From an uncultured Pseudomonas sp. (GTDB taxonomy: Bacteria; Pseudomonadota; Gammaproteobacteria; Pseudomonadales; Pseudomonadaceae), in contig NZ_CAMPHV010000001.1 in NCBI RefSeq assembly GCF_946886105.1, positions 238,261 through 302,260 of the forward strand: a stretch of 64,000 bases of DNA. Direction: 5' to 3'. The notes below the pieces were generated by a model. It was not told the DNA's origin. It saw only the letters and a program-made list of their open reading frames with translations, and made no database searches. The position numbers and the translations under genes are program-made. Shown here piece by piece: positions 27,086-37,330 of this stretch. Each line of letters starts with the position of its first letter. Position 1 is the stretch's first letter.

Positions 27086-30000
27086 TCAGAGAGGGATTTG
27101 GTCTTTTGCGGCCTTGAATGCCCGATGCTCATGACGTGAAAAGCCGCCTTGTCTCCCTGCCAACCGGTGGAAAGCAAAAGAATGTAGAAATGGTCGCATT
27201 TGCTGCCAGGCCACAGCAGTTGCGAGTACCAACCATCCCTCGCTTGCCGACTGGTCGATGCCACCTGCATCATGCACTTCGACGTTGCCCTCCGCCCAAT
27301 ACAAACTTTCCACCATCGTGTGGCCTTCCTCGTTTATCCAGCGGAAGAGCCCCTCAGACGAGGGTTGCCAATTGAGTTCCCAGCCAAGTAATGGATTCAG
27401 TGCAATGAATTGTGAATTGGCAAAGATTGATCCTCCTGCCACAACCGTAAGGGGGATCCGGTCGTCGAGGCTCAGCAGGTGAGGGTAGTCGCGCGCGGCA
27501 TAGCGTTCCTGGTGCCAAAGCAAATTAATGTCAGGCATTTGGTCCGTGCTAAATGGAAGTTGTGCATGGCCAACTACGGTTAGGTGGTTTTCTTCCTCCC
27601 GGTCACGGCCCTGGCTTACGGTAGCTGTCAACTCTGCCAAGACCACGCAACCGGCTGGAGAAATGGGTTCAAGTTGCGGAAGTACCTCAGCAACCGAACC
27701 AAACCACTCTTCAATCGGGTACTTACCCAATGTTGCGCCCGCTGGCACATTCACCCAAGCCGGACGGGCGGTCGGAGTAAGCAAGTTGATGGCCGGATCA
27801 GTGCACGTGAGAAAACGCTCGAAGAAATGTGGCACCCACTCGATGGCCCCACAATCGCACAGTTCAGCCAGCAGACAACCGAAAGCATGCTGCGCGACCG
27901 TGGAACGCGAGCGCCGATACGTGAGTTTGATCCCCAAGGACTCTCTGAGCTGCCGCTCTTTGCGTTCAAGCTCCGAAGACCACGTTTCTTCTGGTGATAC
28001 AAGTGGCATCAATTGCGCCATGCGATGCGTAAGCACCTCGAAACTGAAATCGGTTGCCTCTGACAACACCCTAAGCGCACTGTGGAACATGCGCGTTAAA
28101 TCGAACGGGTCCTTGGTATCAGGCAGCGGCGCGCCAGGTGGTGGCGTCCCTGTAAGGCTGGTTTCCGTCCTTCGCGCCGGGGGAAGCTGAAGCTGATAGA
28201 TAGCCGGCAGAAGTCGAGGCTCTGGTGCCGTCGGCAGGGACTTTCCTAGCTCGCCCAAAACATACTGGGCTGCCAGCCGTACCACCCCCAAAGGCGACCA
28301 TGCTAAAGCCTCAAGTTCCGAAAGAAATTCGGTGGGCAGACTGCTGTTCGCAACCGCCATGCAGTTCAACATGGCTAGTGCAGCGGTCTGATCTCGGAAG
28401 CTTCCTCCAAGTGCAGCTTGCAAGCGGCATCGCACACTTTCGGCGTCTCCGGTGAGAGCTACGATATCGATCAGACCGCGCCTGGCTTCCCAGGCTAATT
28501 CAATTGCTGCGTCGTCCATATCCCGCCATAGCAGTTGAATTGCAGTATCTGCGGGCTCGACCGCGATAGGCGCAAGCGTAAACTCCGGTGGCTCAAATGG
28601 GCTTTCTTGAAGATCGACAAGCGCCGATATGTGCTCATCGATCTCTTCCCACAATTGAACAACCGGTAACCGATCGGTCAAGGTGAGCAGTAGATCGTCT
28701 AGATTGACCACCAAATCTGCTGCTGAGAGTCTATTGCTAACAAAGTCGTCGACAAATAGCGCAAGCGCCCGGTCTTTTCCCTCTTGGGGATCAAGCAACT
28801 GGAAGCATCGTGCGGCAGATAATCTCGACCCACCATCGTAAAAGCGTGCCCAGCCATAAGGTTTGCCTCTTGTTGCTACACGCTCAGTCGCCTGCTCCGC
28901 GAGTGATCGCTCCCCGATCGCGATGGCATGTCGAACAAATAACTCCAGTTCGTCATTGGATAAGTCCATGCTAAGCAGCGCCTGGGCTGCTCTGCGCACA
29001 GCTCCGCTGACACCTTGGCCGAAAACTTCCTTTATGATTGGCTGCCAATCAAGTCTGCCACTCGTTTGCGCGCCCGCCAACGCAGACGCGAAGTCTGCCG
29101 GTCTTCCTGCAAGACTCTCAACCTCTTGTGGCGAAAGCTCGGTTCCATCTGTCTGCACTAATTTGGGTGATGCTTCGCGAGTGCGCTCAGCTTCCGAGGT
29201 TTTGGATTCACTTGTGGGGCCATTGAATAGCTCAAGATACAGATGGCCAGACTGCGCACGTCCCTCGGCCATCGCGCGCAGTACCCCAAGCGCACTTTGG
29301 ACTTTCAAATCTCCGGCGATTGCTGACTCCAAGAGAGCCTTGAGTCCACGGTGAACATGTTGCTCATAGCCTGCAAACGGCAGAATCAAGCGTGCCGCTG
29401 CGATAGTAGCCTCCGCAGTACGAGCCACATCCGTAGACTTAAGCTCTGCGCCAAGCAAGGCACCGAGAACAGTGGCACGCTCCGCTAAGCCATGCGCCAG
29501 TAACCACTCACCGATTCTCAACGCGGCAACAGGCCAACGCCGTGCCATCGCTTCAAGCAGGTCGCCGGTTGCCTCGGACATGCCCCGGCCGCGTCCTGAC
29601 TCGTAGAGTAGGGGGATCAATCTGAGGAGCTTGGCTGCTGCAGCTTCAACGCATGTCGGCTCCGCTTGCTCTGTAATCAAACGACAGACCCATCGGGTCC
29701 AGTCCTGAATTTGCCGATCCTTACGATGGTAGATGCCAAAGCTACTCTTGATCATCGTGTCGAGCGCCACGCGTACCTTGTCGATGCGGCGCAGTTTCAA
29801 CCAAGCCATCGCGGAAGCATGTAACTCCTCAAGTCGCTCATGCAGTTCCCACGAGGCGTCTAATCCGCCATCTATTTCCTCCAGCAGAGCTTCAGTTCTA
29901 TATCCGTCCCCATCTACGGCGTATGCCGCGAGTATGACTTTTCGACGCAACGTGGTGGACCAGATGATCTCACCCGAGCGGGTTGAACGCCGCCACTCCT

Positions 30001-33000
30001 GTACAAAAACGCCCAGGGTTTCTTCGAAGCACTCACGACTATGCGCCTCAGCTGCAAACAGAGCACGCGCGTATAGCTCGCTACTTGCGCGGTCTATCAC
30101 ATACCAATCGTGCCAACGATTCACTTCCTGATATGTACGTCGTCGAAAGGCTAATAGTGGTTCCAACTGGCGAACGAAGTCGGATGCCGCCATTTTTCGA
30201 TTTGCGTATGCCTCCCCCCAGAGAGTAGCGACCACTACGACCAGGCGTTGGAACAATACGCACCCGAAATTCCCCTCTCGCTGACCTCTGGGAATCTCCG
30301 ATGGAGCCATCGGACGACCTCGGGCCGCAAGGGCTCGGGCCTGTCGGAATAGCGCTTCCACAGGCGCAAATGGTTCATCTTCTCCATGTTGAAACGAGGC
30401 AACAACGAGCGGGGCCGTGATCTCGTTAAGGTAAACATCTGCATGACTATCCAGAGGGGAGAGTCGAGCTAGCACATCAGCAAAGTAAGCCGCTTCGGGG
30501 AGCGATGCTTCAGTCGCTGGAATGCCACTCAGGACCTGTGCCATCGCATCAAGAGGATTCCCGAATGAAGCAATGCCATCAACATGCAGTCGGGCTATGC
30601 GAAAATCTAGTCGAAGCAGAACCTCACGCCCCAATTCCGTGGTGCCAAGAAGCGCTGCAAACTCCGAATATGTTTCCTCCTGCGCCGCATCTTGGATTGC
30701 AGCACCAACCGTTACCAGAAGACTAAGTCTCGCCTCTTCGCTGTCCTCGTCTGTAGATGGCGCTGTGCCCGAGTCCAACCGGGGGCCACTCGAGTCAACG
30801 CGTACATGACCAATTGCCTCGACCACCTGACCTAATGGACGAAATCGCCAAACCGCTGAAGCCCATGCATCCAGCACCGCGTCACCGGTCGGAGATATAC
30901 CGTCAACACCAGCCAGCGCGTCGACGGGTTCCGCGGCATCAAAAAGCTTTGCCGCGAATGCCGTGCTGCCCTCTTGTGACAATCTCCCTGCCCATTGCAA
31001 TGCAACTAGATCGCTCACCATTAACTCACTACCAGCCATTAGTAATGAGCCTCGAGTTGTCTCGTCAGCCAGGTGGAGCTGAAGATCGGTGAGAGCGACA
31101 CTTTCTAAAGCTTCGTCCCTCTCTGCCAGTTCCTTGTGGACGAGTAGAAGGCCGGCAAGAGCTACAACATCACGCTCGCCAGCGGCCGCCCCGAGACTGC
31201 GGTGTATGTCCTCACGAATATCCACCAGTGGTCGACCCGCGAAGTATTGCTCGCGGAACCATGCTTGTTGCGCACGCTCAAGCAGAACCCGTTTTTCGCC
31301 TGCGTGCTCTAAATGATAAAGACACTCCCAGCGCAACTCCGGCGGGGAGGTTGGCTCTCCAGCTATAGCTGCCAAACGTTGGTGAAAACGTTCAGCCTTA
31401 GCGGGATCACGGTGGCCAAATACGTCTACTTCGGTCCGCTGAATTACGAACTGACGAAAGCTATTGTGGAAGAACGCCCACCGTTCTGAGGTGATTTGAC
31501 GGAACAGGTAGAAGGCACTGACCGCAAATCGCTCTACCGCTGAGTCGACGGCGAGCATCTTGATCGTCGACAATTCAATCGTTCCCTTGACCCTGGATAT
31601 GAGCCCCAGTAGCTCGCGTACCTCGCCGTCATGCTTGAGTTGCTCCCAATACGCTGCGTATTCAGCGTCCGTGTCACCGCCGAAGTCTTGCATCTCGTTC
31701 AAAAGCCCGGCGGCAGCTGTTGAGTTCTCGGCGGTAGCCAAGCGCTTCACCAGATATGCCAACGAGAGCGGGTGGCCAGCACTGCGGCGGTACACGTCAT
31801 CTTCGTCCCATCGGCTGAGGACAATATTGGGCATTGCGGTTCGCACAATGTGGCGAACATTCGCACGCGAGAGCGGATCCATGGCGATAGTTCGCGACGG
31901 TTCTTCGAGGTGCGCACGAATCGGGCGAAGTGAGGGTGATGGCCCCCCCAGTCCCACTGGCTGCGTACCCAAAACGATTAAGACGCCATCGGGAATGGAG
32001 GCTGGGGACGGCAACTCTTCAATCAGCGAACGCTCAGGACTCTGCTCCCGCTCGATGTGATCGAGACCATCAATCAAGATGATCGTCCGTACTCCAGACT
32101 GGCGAGATTCCTCTCCTAGCTCGCCGAGGAGCATGCCCAATCGCTCGCGCTGGGCATGCAGCGTATCCGGTATCGCAGAGAAGCGGTTGGCACGCCCCAC
32201 GCTGAGCCCCGACAACGATAGGCATAAGTCATGAAGAAACGTCGCGGCTTCACCGCGCCCGGTGCGAGGATCATCCCTAACGAATGCGTAGTAGCGGACG
32301 AGTCGGATTCCTTCGCGATAGCGGAGAGTTTGAGTCAGCGTTGTCGACTTGCCAGACCCCGGTGGTCCCACCAATGCCAGATAGCCGCGCCGAAACTGTG
32401 CGATCGCATTGTCCAGAGCTGCGACCGTTTCTTGGATCGGCTGATAAAGCTGCTCGTCCACCGGAAACTCATGCTTGAATCGAAGCGCAAAGCGATCGCT
32501 CCATCCCAGTCCGTGAAGAATGTCCTCAGGACGAAGCTCCACCGGTCCCGAAGTACTTGATACTCGCTGCATAAAGAAATGCGCCAAGGCATCAACGTCT
32601 TTGGTGCGGCGGACTTCTTGCGCCGTATTCGCTTGTGGCAGCACAAATCCGAGGTCAAGCTCACAGTCTGCAATGAAGATCGTAAGCTCATCGTGAGGCA
32701 GTCCCGTGACTGCCGCGATGGCGTCAATCTTTGTTGACCAGCCAGCGTAAACGGGATGATTGGCGTCAAACCAGTGCGCACGTGCTGGGAAGGCATTTCT
32801 TAAAAAGGACTGCAAGTGGGAGGGTTGCCCATCAATACGCCCCTCCTTTATATCGCGCGCCGACGGGCTGTTATGCATAAGATAGTGTGCATGTATACGC
32901 CGCATTGGATGTGCTGCTCGCAGCCTGCGCCACCCGTCTGCCATTAGCTCGAAAGGGGCAGGGTAGGGCTTGTTTGAAACCGTAGTTGCAGTCACCAGCT

Positions 33001-33256
33001 CATTGAACTTGACCTCGTGCTGATACTCAGACCACTTAATCTGATAGGCATCTAGACGACCTGGCCGGGCAATTATGACGTCATCCAGGCGTCCTGCCTC
33101 TGGATCAACGAGACGAACCCACTCCAACTCGCCTTGCTGAAGCGCCTCATATACGAGCGTCGCAGCAACTCTATATTGCGCTGATAGATTGCGAATAGCC
33201 CGGCGTTCGCCATCAGCAGGGGGGGTAGGCTGGGGAAGGGTAGTCCGAGTGTTCAT
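27086..33256 (-). CDS. Avs-like STAND NTPase with N-terminal nuclease-like domain
   Basis: A 2056-aa protein. The N-terminal domain (about 1-230) has 'EWVRLVDPEAGRLDDVIIARPGRLDAYQIKWS', a D...QxK pattern of PD-(D/E)XK nucleases such as the Cap4/DUF4297 group. The NTPase domain has Walker A 'ALVGPPGSGKSTTL' (about 294-307) and Walker B 'TIILIDGLDHIE' (about 391-402), followed by a winged-helix-like part ('HPLSLAYLVKRL'). About 1400 residues of helical repeat-like sequence follow. This order of effector, STAND ATPase and long sensor is that of antiviral Avs proteins, which recognise phage terminase or portal. The start is ATG 33256 after AAAGGA. It was not compared with any database, so the Avs subtype is unknown. 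Confidence 0.72.
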   Translation of the reverse strand: MNTRTTLPQPTPPADGERRAIRNLSAQYRVAATLVYEALQQGELEWVRLVDPEAGRLDDVIIARPGRLDAYQIKWSEYQHEVKFNELVTATTVSNKPYPAPFELMADGWRRLRAAHPMRRIHAHYLMHNSPSARDIKEGRIDGQPSHLQSFLRNAFPARAHWFDANHPVYAGWSTKIDAIAAVTGLPHDELTIFIADCELDLGFVLPQANTAQEVRRTKDVDALAHFFMQRVSSTSGPVELRPEDILHGLGWSDRFALRFKHEFPVDEQLYQPIQETVAALDNAIAQFRRGYLALVGPPGSGKSTTLTQTLRYREGIRLVRYYAFVRDDPRTGRGEAATFLHDLCLSLSGLSVGRANRFSAIPDTLHAQRERLGMLLGELGEESRQSGVRTIILIDGLDHIEREQSPERSLIEELPSPASIPDGVLIVLGTQPVGLGGPSPSLRPIRAHLEEPSRTIAMDPLSRANVRHIVRTAMPNIVLSRWDEDDVYRRSAGHPLSLAYLVKRLATAENSTAAAGLLNEMQDFGGDTDAEYAAYWEQLKHDGEVRELLGLISRVKGTIELSTIKMLAVDSAVERFAVSAFYLFRQITSERWAFFHNSFRQFVIQRTEVDVFGHRDPAKAERFHQRLAAIAGEPTSPPELRWECLYHLEHAGEKRVLLERAQQAWFREQYFAGRPLVDIREDIHRSLGAAAGERDVVALAGLLLVHKELAERDEALESVALTDLQLHLADETTRGSLLMAGSELMVSDLVALQWAGRLSQEGSTAFAAKLFDAAEPVDALAGVDGISPTGDAVLDAWASAVWRFRPLGQVVEAIGHVRVDSSGPRLDSGTAPSTDEDSEEARLSLLVTVGAAIQDAAQEETYSEFAALLGTTELGREVLLRLDFRIARLHVDGIASFGNPLDAMAQVLSGIPATEASLPEAAYFADVLARLSPLDSHADVYLNEITAPLVVASFQHGEDEPFAPVEALFRQARALAARGRPMAPSEIPRGQREGNFGCVLFQRLVVVVATLWGEAYANRKMAASDFVRQLEPLLAFRRRTYQEVNRWHDWYVIDRASSELYARALFAAEAHSRECFEETLGVFVQEWRRSTRSGEIIWSTTLRRKVILAAYAVDGDGYRTEALLEEIDGGLDASWELHERLEELHASAMAWLKLRRIDKVRVALDTMIKSSFGIYHRKDRQIQDWTRWVCRLITEQAEPTCVEAAAAKLLRLIPLLYESGRGRGMSEATGDLLEAMARRWPVAALRIGEWLLAHGLAERATVLGALLGAELKSTDVARTAEATIAAARLILPFAGYEQHVHRGLKALLESAIAGDLKVQSALGVLRAMAEGRAQSGHLYLELFNGPTSESKTSEAERTREASPKLVQTDGTELSPQEVESLAGRPADFASALAGAQTSGRLDWQPIIKEVFGQGVSGAVRRAAQALLSMDLSNDELELFVRHAIAIGERSLAEQATERVATRGKPYGWARFYDGGSRLSAARCFQLLDPQEGKDRALALFVDDFVSNRLSAADLVVNLDDLLLTLTDRLPVVQLWEEIDEHISALVDLQESPFEPPEFTLAPIAVEPADTAIQLLWRDMDDAAIELAWEARRGLIDIVALTGDAESVRCRLQAALGGSFRDQTAALAMLNCMAVANSSLPTEFLSELEALAWSPLGVVRLAAQYVLGELGKSLPTAPEPRLLPAIYQLQLPPARRTETSLTGTPPPGAPLPDTKDPFDLTRMFHSALRVLSEATDFSFEVLTHRMAQLMPLVSPEETWSSELERKERQLRESLGIKLTYRRSRSTVAQHAFGCLLAELCDCGAIEWVPHFFERFLTCTDPAINLLTPTARPAWVNVPAGATLGKYPIEEWFGSVAEVLPQLEPISPAGCVVLAELTATVSQGRDREEENHLTVVGHAQLPFSTDQMPDINLLWHQERYAARDYPHLLSLDDRIPLTVVAGGSIFANSQFIALNPLLGWELNWQPSSEGLFRWINEEGHTMVESLYWAEGNVEVHDAGGIDQSASEGWLVLATAVAWQQMRPFLHSFAFHRLAGRQGGFSRHEHRAFKAAKDQIPL

Positions 33257-33269
33257 GGCAATCCTTTGG

Positions 33270-33602
33270 TCAATTCCTAAAGCTGACTAACGTGCATCTC
33301 CATGGCTCCAACAGCGAGTCGAGGCACATGCCATAACGGGTTTCACGTATCTGGTGGCTCCGATTGTATGCGGCAAAGAGATGGGTCATATAGGTGTAAT
33401 TTTCCGCTGGATAAGCATCATGCCCACGGTGTTCTTGAAGATCATCTAAGACCGTTCCGGGGGTATTCATGGCCTCCCACGGAAACCGTGCAAGGCTCGC
33501 ATGGTCGCTAGAAAACAGGTGCCAGACTCCGGAGATTACTTCCAGAAAACTCCAGGAATTAGTTATACAGTGTTGAGCCCCGACGCTCTGCTCAGCGTAC
33601 AA
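33270..33602 (-). CDS. small ORF or gene remnant directly upstream of the Avs-like gene
   Basis: 110 codons from the ATG, with an open extension upstream ('QQTLRDAANLGDDLIRLYAEQSVGAQHC') lacking an ATG before the in-frame TAG near 33660. The composition looks protein-like ('WSFLEVISGVWHLFSSDHASLARFPWEAM'), and it ends only 13 bp before the Avs-like start, so it may be co-transcribed. I recognise no family. Either a small partner gene with a non-ATG start or the tail of a truncated gene is possible. Confidence 0.4.
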   Translation of the reverse strand: MYAEQSVGAQHCITNSWSFLEVISGVWHLFSSDHASLARFPWEAMNTPGTVLDDLQEHRGHDAYPAENYTYMTHLFAAYNRSHQIRETRYGMCLDSLLEPWRCTLVSFRN

Positions 33603-33771
33603 GCGGATCAGATCGTCGCCTAAATTTGCTGCATCACGTAGAGTCTGCTGTGCGCCTCCCTAATACCATACCCGGTCTGGTGTAAAGGATAGGGCGGTTA
33701 AGGTAGGTCGCGACGGTAGTGGCTCGGTAGAGCGGCATCGCCAGGTCAACGATGGAACGTAAGGGGCTTAA

Positions 33772-34932
33772 ATGCAGATCAGCCGTAAGCTCAACCTTTA
33801 TGAGATTGAGGATCTCTACCAGTCGCTTGGTACGGATTCCAATATCAGGCTCCCTATCAGCATGAGCCACGGTGGGGGATTGGGCGTGGATGCTTCGCTT
33901 GCCCAGTTCATCGTTACTTGGGCACGCGCCTGCGAAAAAGCCGTCCTTCACTTGTATGCGCCCGCTGGCGACGACGCCATGACGCAAATCACGCAGTTGG
34001 CGCAGAGTGCATATGGGTTCTTCGCGCTCATCATGTGCAGTGAAGTCCACGCTCAGGATCATCAGCTGATTGATCGACGGGAGGCACTTCTGGCGATCAG
34101 GCCCCTTGTCGATGCGATGTTCGCAGGCGACCTTCGTAATACCTCCAATATCCGGGGCGCCCGCCCAACGGCCATCAATCTGTTCTGCGTGAACAACGCA
34201 AAGCGCGAGTTCATCAAGCCGTTTTACTTCGATCACGCCGTGCCGAAAGTCCAGCCGAGATCTTGGTTCTCGACGCTCTTGGAGGCGTCGTCGAAACTGA
34301 TGAATGCTCGCAGTGGCCAAGGGGCGTTACTAAGGGCGGGCCTCCCGGCATTGGGCAGTGTACTTTGGGAATTGATTTCCAACGCTGACCAGCACGCTGT
34401 CACTGATGTGGATGGGAACAAATACAAGAAGGCACTACGCGGCACCTCCATCAAACTCAACCGTATGAGTCGTCAGGATGCACTGATGTATTCAGACCAA
34501 GAGCCAGAGTTGGCACGCTTTATCCTGAAGCATTTCCTGAGAGCTGAGGTACTGGATTTCTTGGAAGTCTCGGTCATCGACAGCGGCCCAGGACTGGCAA
34601 GGCGATGGCTGACGGCCAAGGAGGAGCGGCCAGTAGATAGCCTGGAGGAGTTGAGTATTGAGGCTGAGCTTGAAGCCACGCTCGATTGCTTCAAAAAGCA
34701 CGTTACATCCAAGCCGCAGTCTCCGAACTCGGGTATGGGGCTGCATAACGCTGTTCAGGCTCTGAACAAGCTTAAGGCGTTCGTACGCGTTCGGACAGGC
34801 CGGCTTTCACTGCATCAGGCTTTTCAGGGAAGTCCTGAGATTATGGAGTTCGATCCGTCGATTCGATACGGTGGCCGTGTGTTGACTGCTGTGGAAGGCA
34901 CTGTCTTCACAATCTGCATCCCGGTGAACTGA
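33772..34932 (+). CDS. GHKL-type ATPase, module copy 1
   Basis: A 386-aa protein with the three GHKL (gyrase/Hsp90/kinase/MutL) ATP-site motifs in its C-terminal half: N-box 'LWELISNADQHA' (about 198-209), G1 'DSGPGLA' (about 270) and G2 'SGMGLHNAVQAL' (about 320). There is no histidine phosphorylation site, no membrane segment and no receiver, so it is not a normal sensor kinase. The N-terminal 190 residues are unrecognised. AAGGGG precedes the ATG. The next gene starts one base after its stop. A second copy of the pair lies at 38317-41675 with matching motif spacing, so the two proteins probably act together. Confidence 0.7.
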   Translation: MQISRKLNLYEIEDLYQSLGTDSNIRLPISMSHGGGLGVDASLAQFIVTWARACEKAVLHLYAPAGDDAMTQITQLAQSAYGFFALIMCSEVHAQDHQLIDRREALLAIRPLVDAMFAGDLRNTSNIRGARPTAINLFCVNNAKREFIKPFYFDHAVPKVQPRSWFSTLLEASSKLMNARSGQGALLRAGLPALGSVLWELISNADQHAVTDVDGNKYKKALRGTSIKLNRMSRQDALMYSDQEPELARFILKHFLRAEVLDFLEVSVIDSGPGLARRWLTAKEERPVDSLEELSIEAELEATLDCFKKHVTSKPQSPNSGMGLHNAVQALNKLKAFVRVRTGRLSLHQAFQGSPEIMEFDPSIRYGGRVLTAVEGTVFTICIPVN

Positions 34933-34933
34933 T

Positions 34934-37156
34934 ATGTTCGATCTCATGGCTTTTGAAGTCGAGTTGCGTCAGTCAGGCAAGCCGGTTCATGTGGTGGTTT
35001 TCTTCACTGGCGCTGATCTCCTCACAGACACGCAAGCAGCTCACGCCCTTCAGCACCAATTGTCGGGCTACATCATGCCTGACCTCGTTATGTTTCTGAT
35101 GCCTCGTTACACCTTGGATGAATTCCGAGCACACCAGACAGACACTACATCATCACTGATGGCGGAACTAAGCCGTAAAGGCCCAGGCTCGCCTCGCACC
35201 TACGCGTGTGCGTTCTATGACGTGAATGGCGCCATTACCGAGTACGTCAATATCTCTGGCCCCAAGGATCAATTCGAGGAGCTCATTCAACGCAACTCAA
35301 ACACTATCGTGAAGACCGGCTTGAGCCATCTCGTCAACTTTTCCAACGTTCTGAAGAAGGCGCCCGCAGGCTTTTTCTACTCAAAACCCTCGTCTCGGGC
35401 TTCAAATTATTTCATTCGGGCGGAAGACCTGCTGTCTGAGACCTTGCACACTCATTATCTGGCGTTTGCATGCCTTCCCCTCATCAATAAAGCGACAGAA
35501 GATGGGATGGGAGCACCCGACACTCTGTATCTGGACACGATCGCATTGCTGCCCCTGGCGCTATCCATGCAGGTGTACCTCATGCGATTTGAGCAGCCGG
35601 GCTTTGCGAACATCCGGTCATTCCACTCGCACGAAGGCCTAGTCAAAGACGGACCTCTGCCCAAGGCAGTTTCCGCTCTATGCCTCATTTCCGCGTCGAC
35701 CCAGTGCGGCCTCGCGCAGCAATGGGTGAAGGTAAACAGTGCTCCGCCGACTCGCGTCGCCACCATTCTTTCATTCGAGCACTCATCGGACTCCTGCTCC
35801 ATCCTGCATACACTGAAGCAGCCCGCGGACTTCGAGATGTTGGGGGAGGGCGAAGCAGGTGGGATACGTCTGATTCGGATCCACGGCGAGCGGTTCGTTG
35901 CTGAACACAGTGAGACCAAGCTGCTAAACATCGGCACTGATCATGCCCCACCCCTGCTGCAATCTAAGTTCTACTCCTTCATGGGAGCCAACCTGTTCAG
36001 CTGCTTCACCCATGACCGGCCAGGACTAAGGCCACGTACGGTGCATGTCAATAAAGACAACTTGGTGGCTTCGAGCGATTTTGGTGAGTGGTTCGAAAGA
36101 GTACTACTTGAGGAAGCCGTCGCGTCGACTCGTTGGATCATCCACGATGACGATGCTGCCAGTGCGGCCTTGGCCGATCGGGCGATCGTTTACTTGGGGA
36201 AGTGTGGCGTCAAGGTCACTAATAGGGTGTCCTTCGATGACTTCGATGCAAGCATGATTTTTGACGGGTCTGCCATTGTCATTGCCGCTGCTGCCGAGCG
36301 TGGTTCACGCTTGCAGAGTGTGAGCCGACGCCTGCGTACCGCCCAGCAATCGGGCACCCGGCTTTACATCACGGGGGCACTCTTCGGGCGCAGCTATCAA
36401 CTGATGAAGGATCTACAGAGCAATCTGACGCAACCTGCCAAGGATCACAGCCGGTATGTCTTCAAAACTTACATAGAAATACCGGCAGCGGAGCTAGCCT
36501 GCACGAGTCATTGGGCTGAAGAGCAGCAGCTGCTCATCTCCTTGCATTCATTCGCGGACACTTTCTCGCCAGCGATCACACAGCGCTTGGAAGTGTTCGA
36601 GCGCGCTGCCACTGGGGGGCTTGGTCTGAACCCATTTTGGCCGAGCAGTCACACCGATCAGCCGATGACACTGAGTAGAGGCTTTGCGTTTGTCGACGGT
36701 ACGAAGGATGTGAGGGGCGCCACGTCAACGGACATCTACCTAACTATATTGTGGATTCTGCAGAACGCCCGGTACAGCGGTAAGGTGCAGAATGCCAAGC
36801 GGCTTGAGTCCGGTGAGCTGCAGCAGGTGCTGCTCTCGCCGGACGTATTCTCCCGCTTCGACGATGGAGTCATCCAGGCGGCATTCTTGCGGGCAGCAGT
36901 GCCGGCGGAGCTGGACTACAGGGCTCATGAAACCCACAGCCTGGCCATGTCGGACATCATTCAGCGCATCGCTGCAGGGTACGGGCATGAACGTGGTGAA
37001 GCGGCCATGGAGTTTGTCATAGCCTTAGCTATCGGGAAGATTCGACTACACAGGGATGTTGATAACCGGCTTCGGAGTAACCTGATCGACACCTTGTCAT
37101 CGCACATTCCGGAAATCCGTTATCTGCTGGACCCGGAGTATGAATCACCGTTGTGA
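34934..37156 (+). CDS. large conserved partner of the GHKL ATPase, module copy 1
   Basis: A 740-aa protein of unknown family. Residues 140-260 contain 'AGFFYSKPSSRASNYFIRAEDLL', 'DTLYLDTIALLPLAL' and 'ALCLISASTQCGLAQQ'; the first recalls the start of orotate phosphoribosyltransferases and the last a degenerate PRPP loop, but this is a weak resemblance. The C-terminal 110 residues ('LLSPDVFSRFDDGVIQAAF', 'AAVPAELDY') are the most conserved: in a 32-residue block 19 are identical to the 731-aa protein at 38317-40512. There are no membrane segments. It starts directly after the GHKL gene, and is the last cargo gene before the transposon end. Confidence 0.7.
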   Translation: MFDLMAFEVELRQSGKPVHVVVFFTGADLLTDTQAAHALQHQLSGYIMPDLVMFLMPRYTLDEFRAHQTDTTSSLMAELSRKGPGSPRTYACAFYDVNGAITEYVNISGPKDQFEELIQRNSNTIVKTGLSHLVNFSNVLKKAPAGFFYSKPSSRASNYFIRAEDLLSETLHTHYLAFACLPLINKATEDGMGAPDTLYLDTIALLPLALSMQVYLMRFEQPGFANIRSFHSHEGLVKDGPLPKAVSALCLISASTQCGLAQQWVKVNSAPPTRVATILSFEHSSDSCSILHTLKQPADFEMLGEGEAGGIRLIRIHGERFVAEHSETKLLNIGTDHAPPLLQSKFYSFMGANLFSCFTHDRPGLRPRTVHVNKDNLVASSDFGEWFERVLLEEAVASTRWIIHDDDAASAALADRAIVYLGKCGVKVTNRVSFDDFDASMIFDGSAIVIAAAAERGSRLQSVSRRLRTAQQSGTRLYITGALFGRSYQLMKDLQSNLTQPAKDHSRYVFKTYIEIPAAELACTSHWAEEQQLLISLHSFADTFSPAITQRLEVFERAATGGLGLNPFWPSSHTDQPMTLSRGFAFVDGTKDVRGATSTDIYLTILWILQNARYSGKVQNAKRLESGELQQVLLSPDVFSRFDDGVIQAAFLRAAVPAELDYRAHETHSLAMSDIIQRIAAGYGHERGEAAMEFVIALAIGKIRLHRDVDNRLRSNLIDTLSSHIPEIRYLLDPEYESPL

Positions 37157-37330
37157 TCCGTTTTTGCGGGAAAGCTGCTGACGATCATCAATAATTCAGG
37201 CAATGCCAAGCTGCCGGTGTTGGGGGCCATTAGGGCACATGCGCATTTTTATTTAATGCGCCTTGGAGCCAAGCTGACAGCAATTTCCTCAATAACTAAC
37301 TGATTTACTGCCGTTTCTTTTTTATCTGTG

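Noticed and set aside
33634..34320. 228-codon minus-strand frame over the start of GHKL copy 1
   Set aside because: The plus-strand gene has motifs, a ribosome site and a homologue; the minus frame has none.
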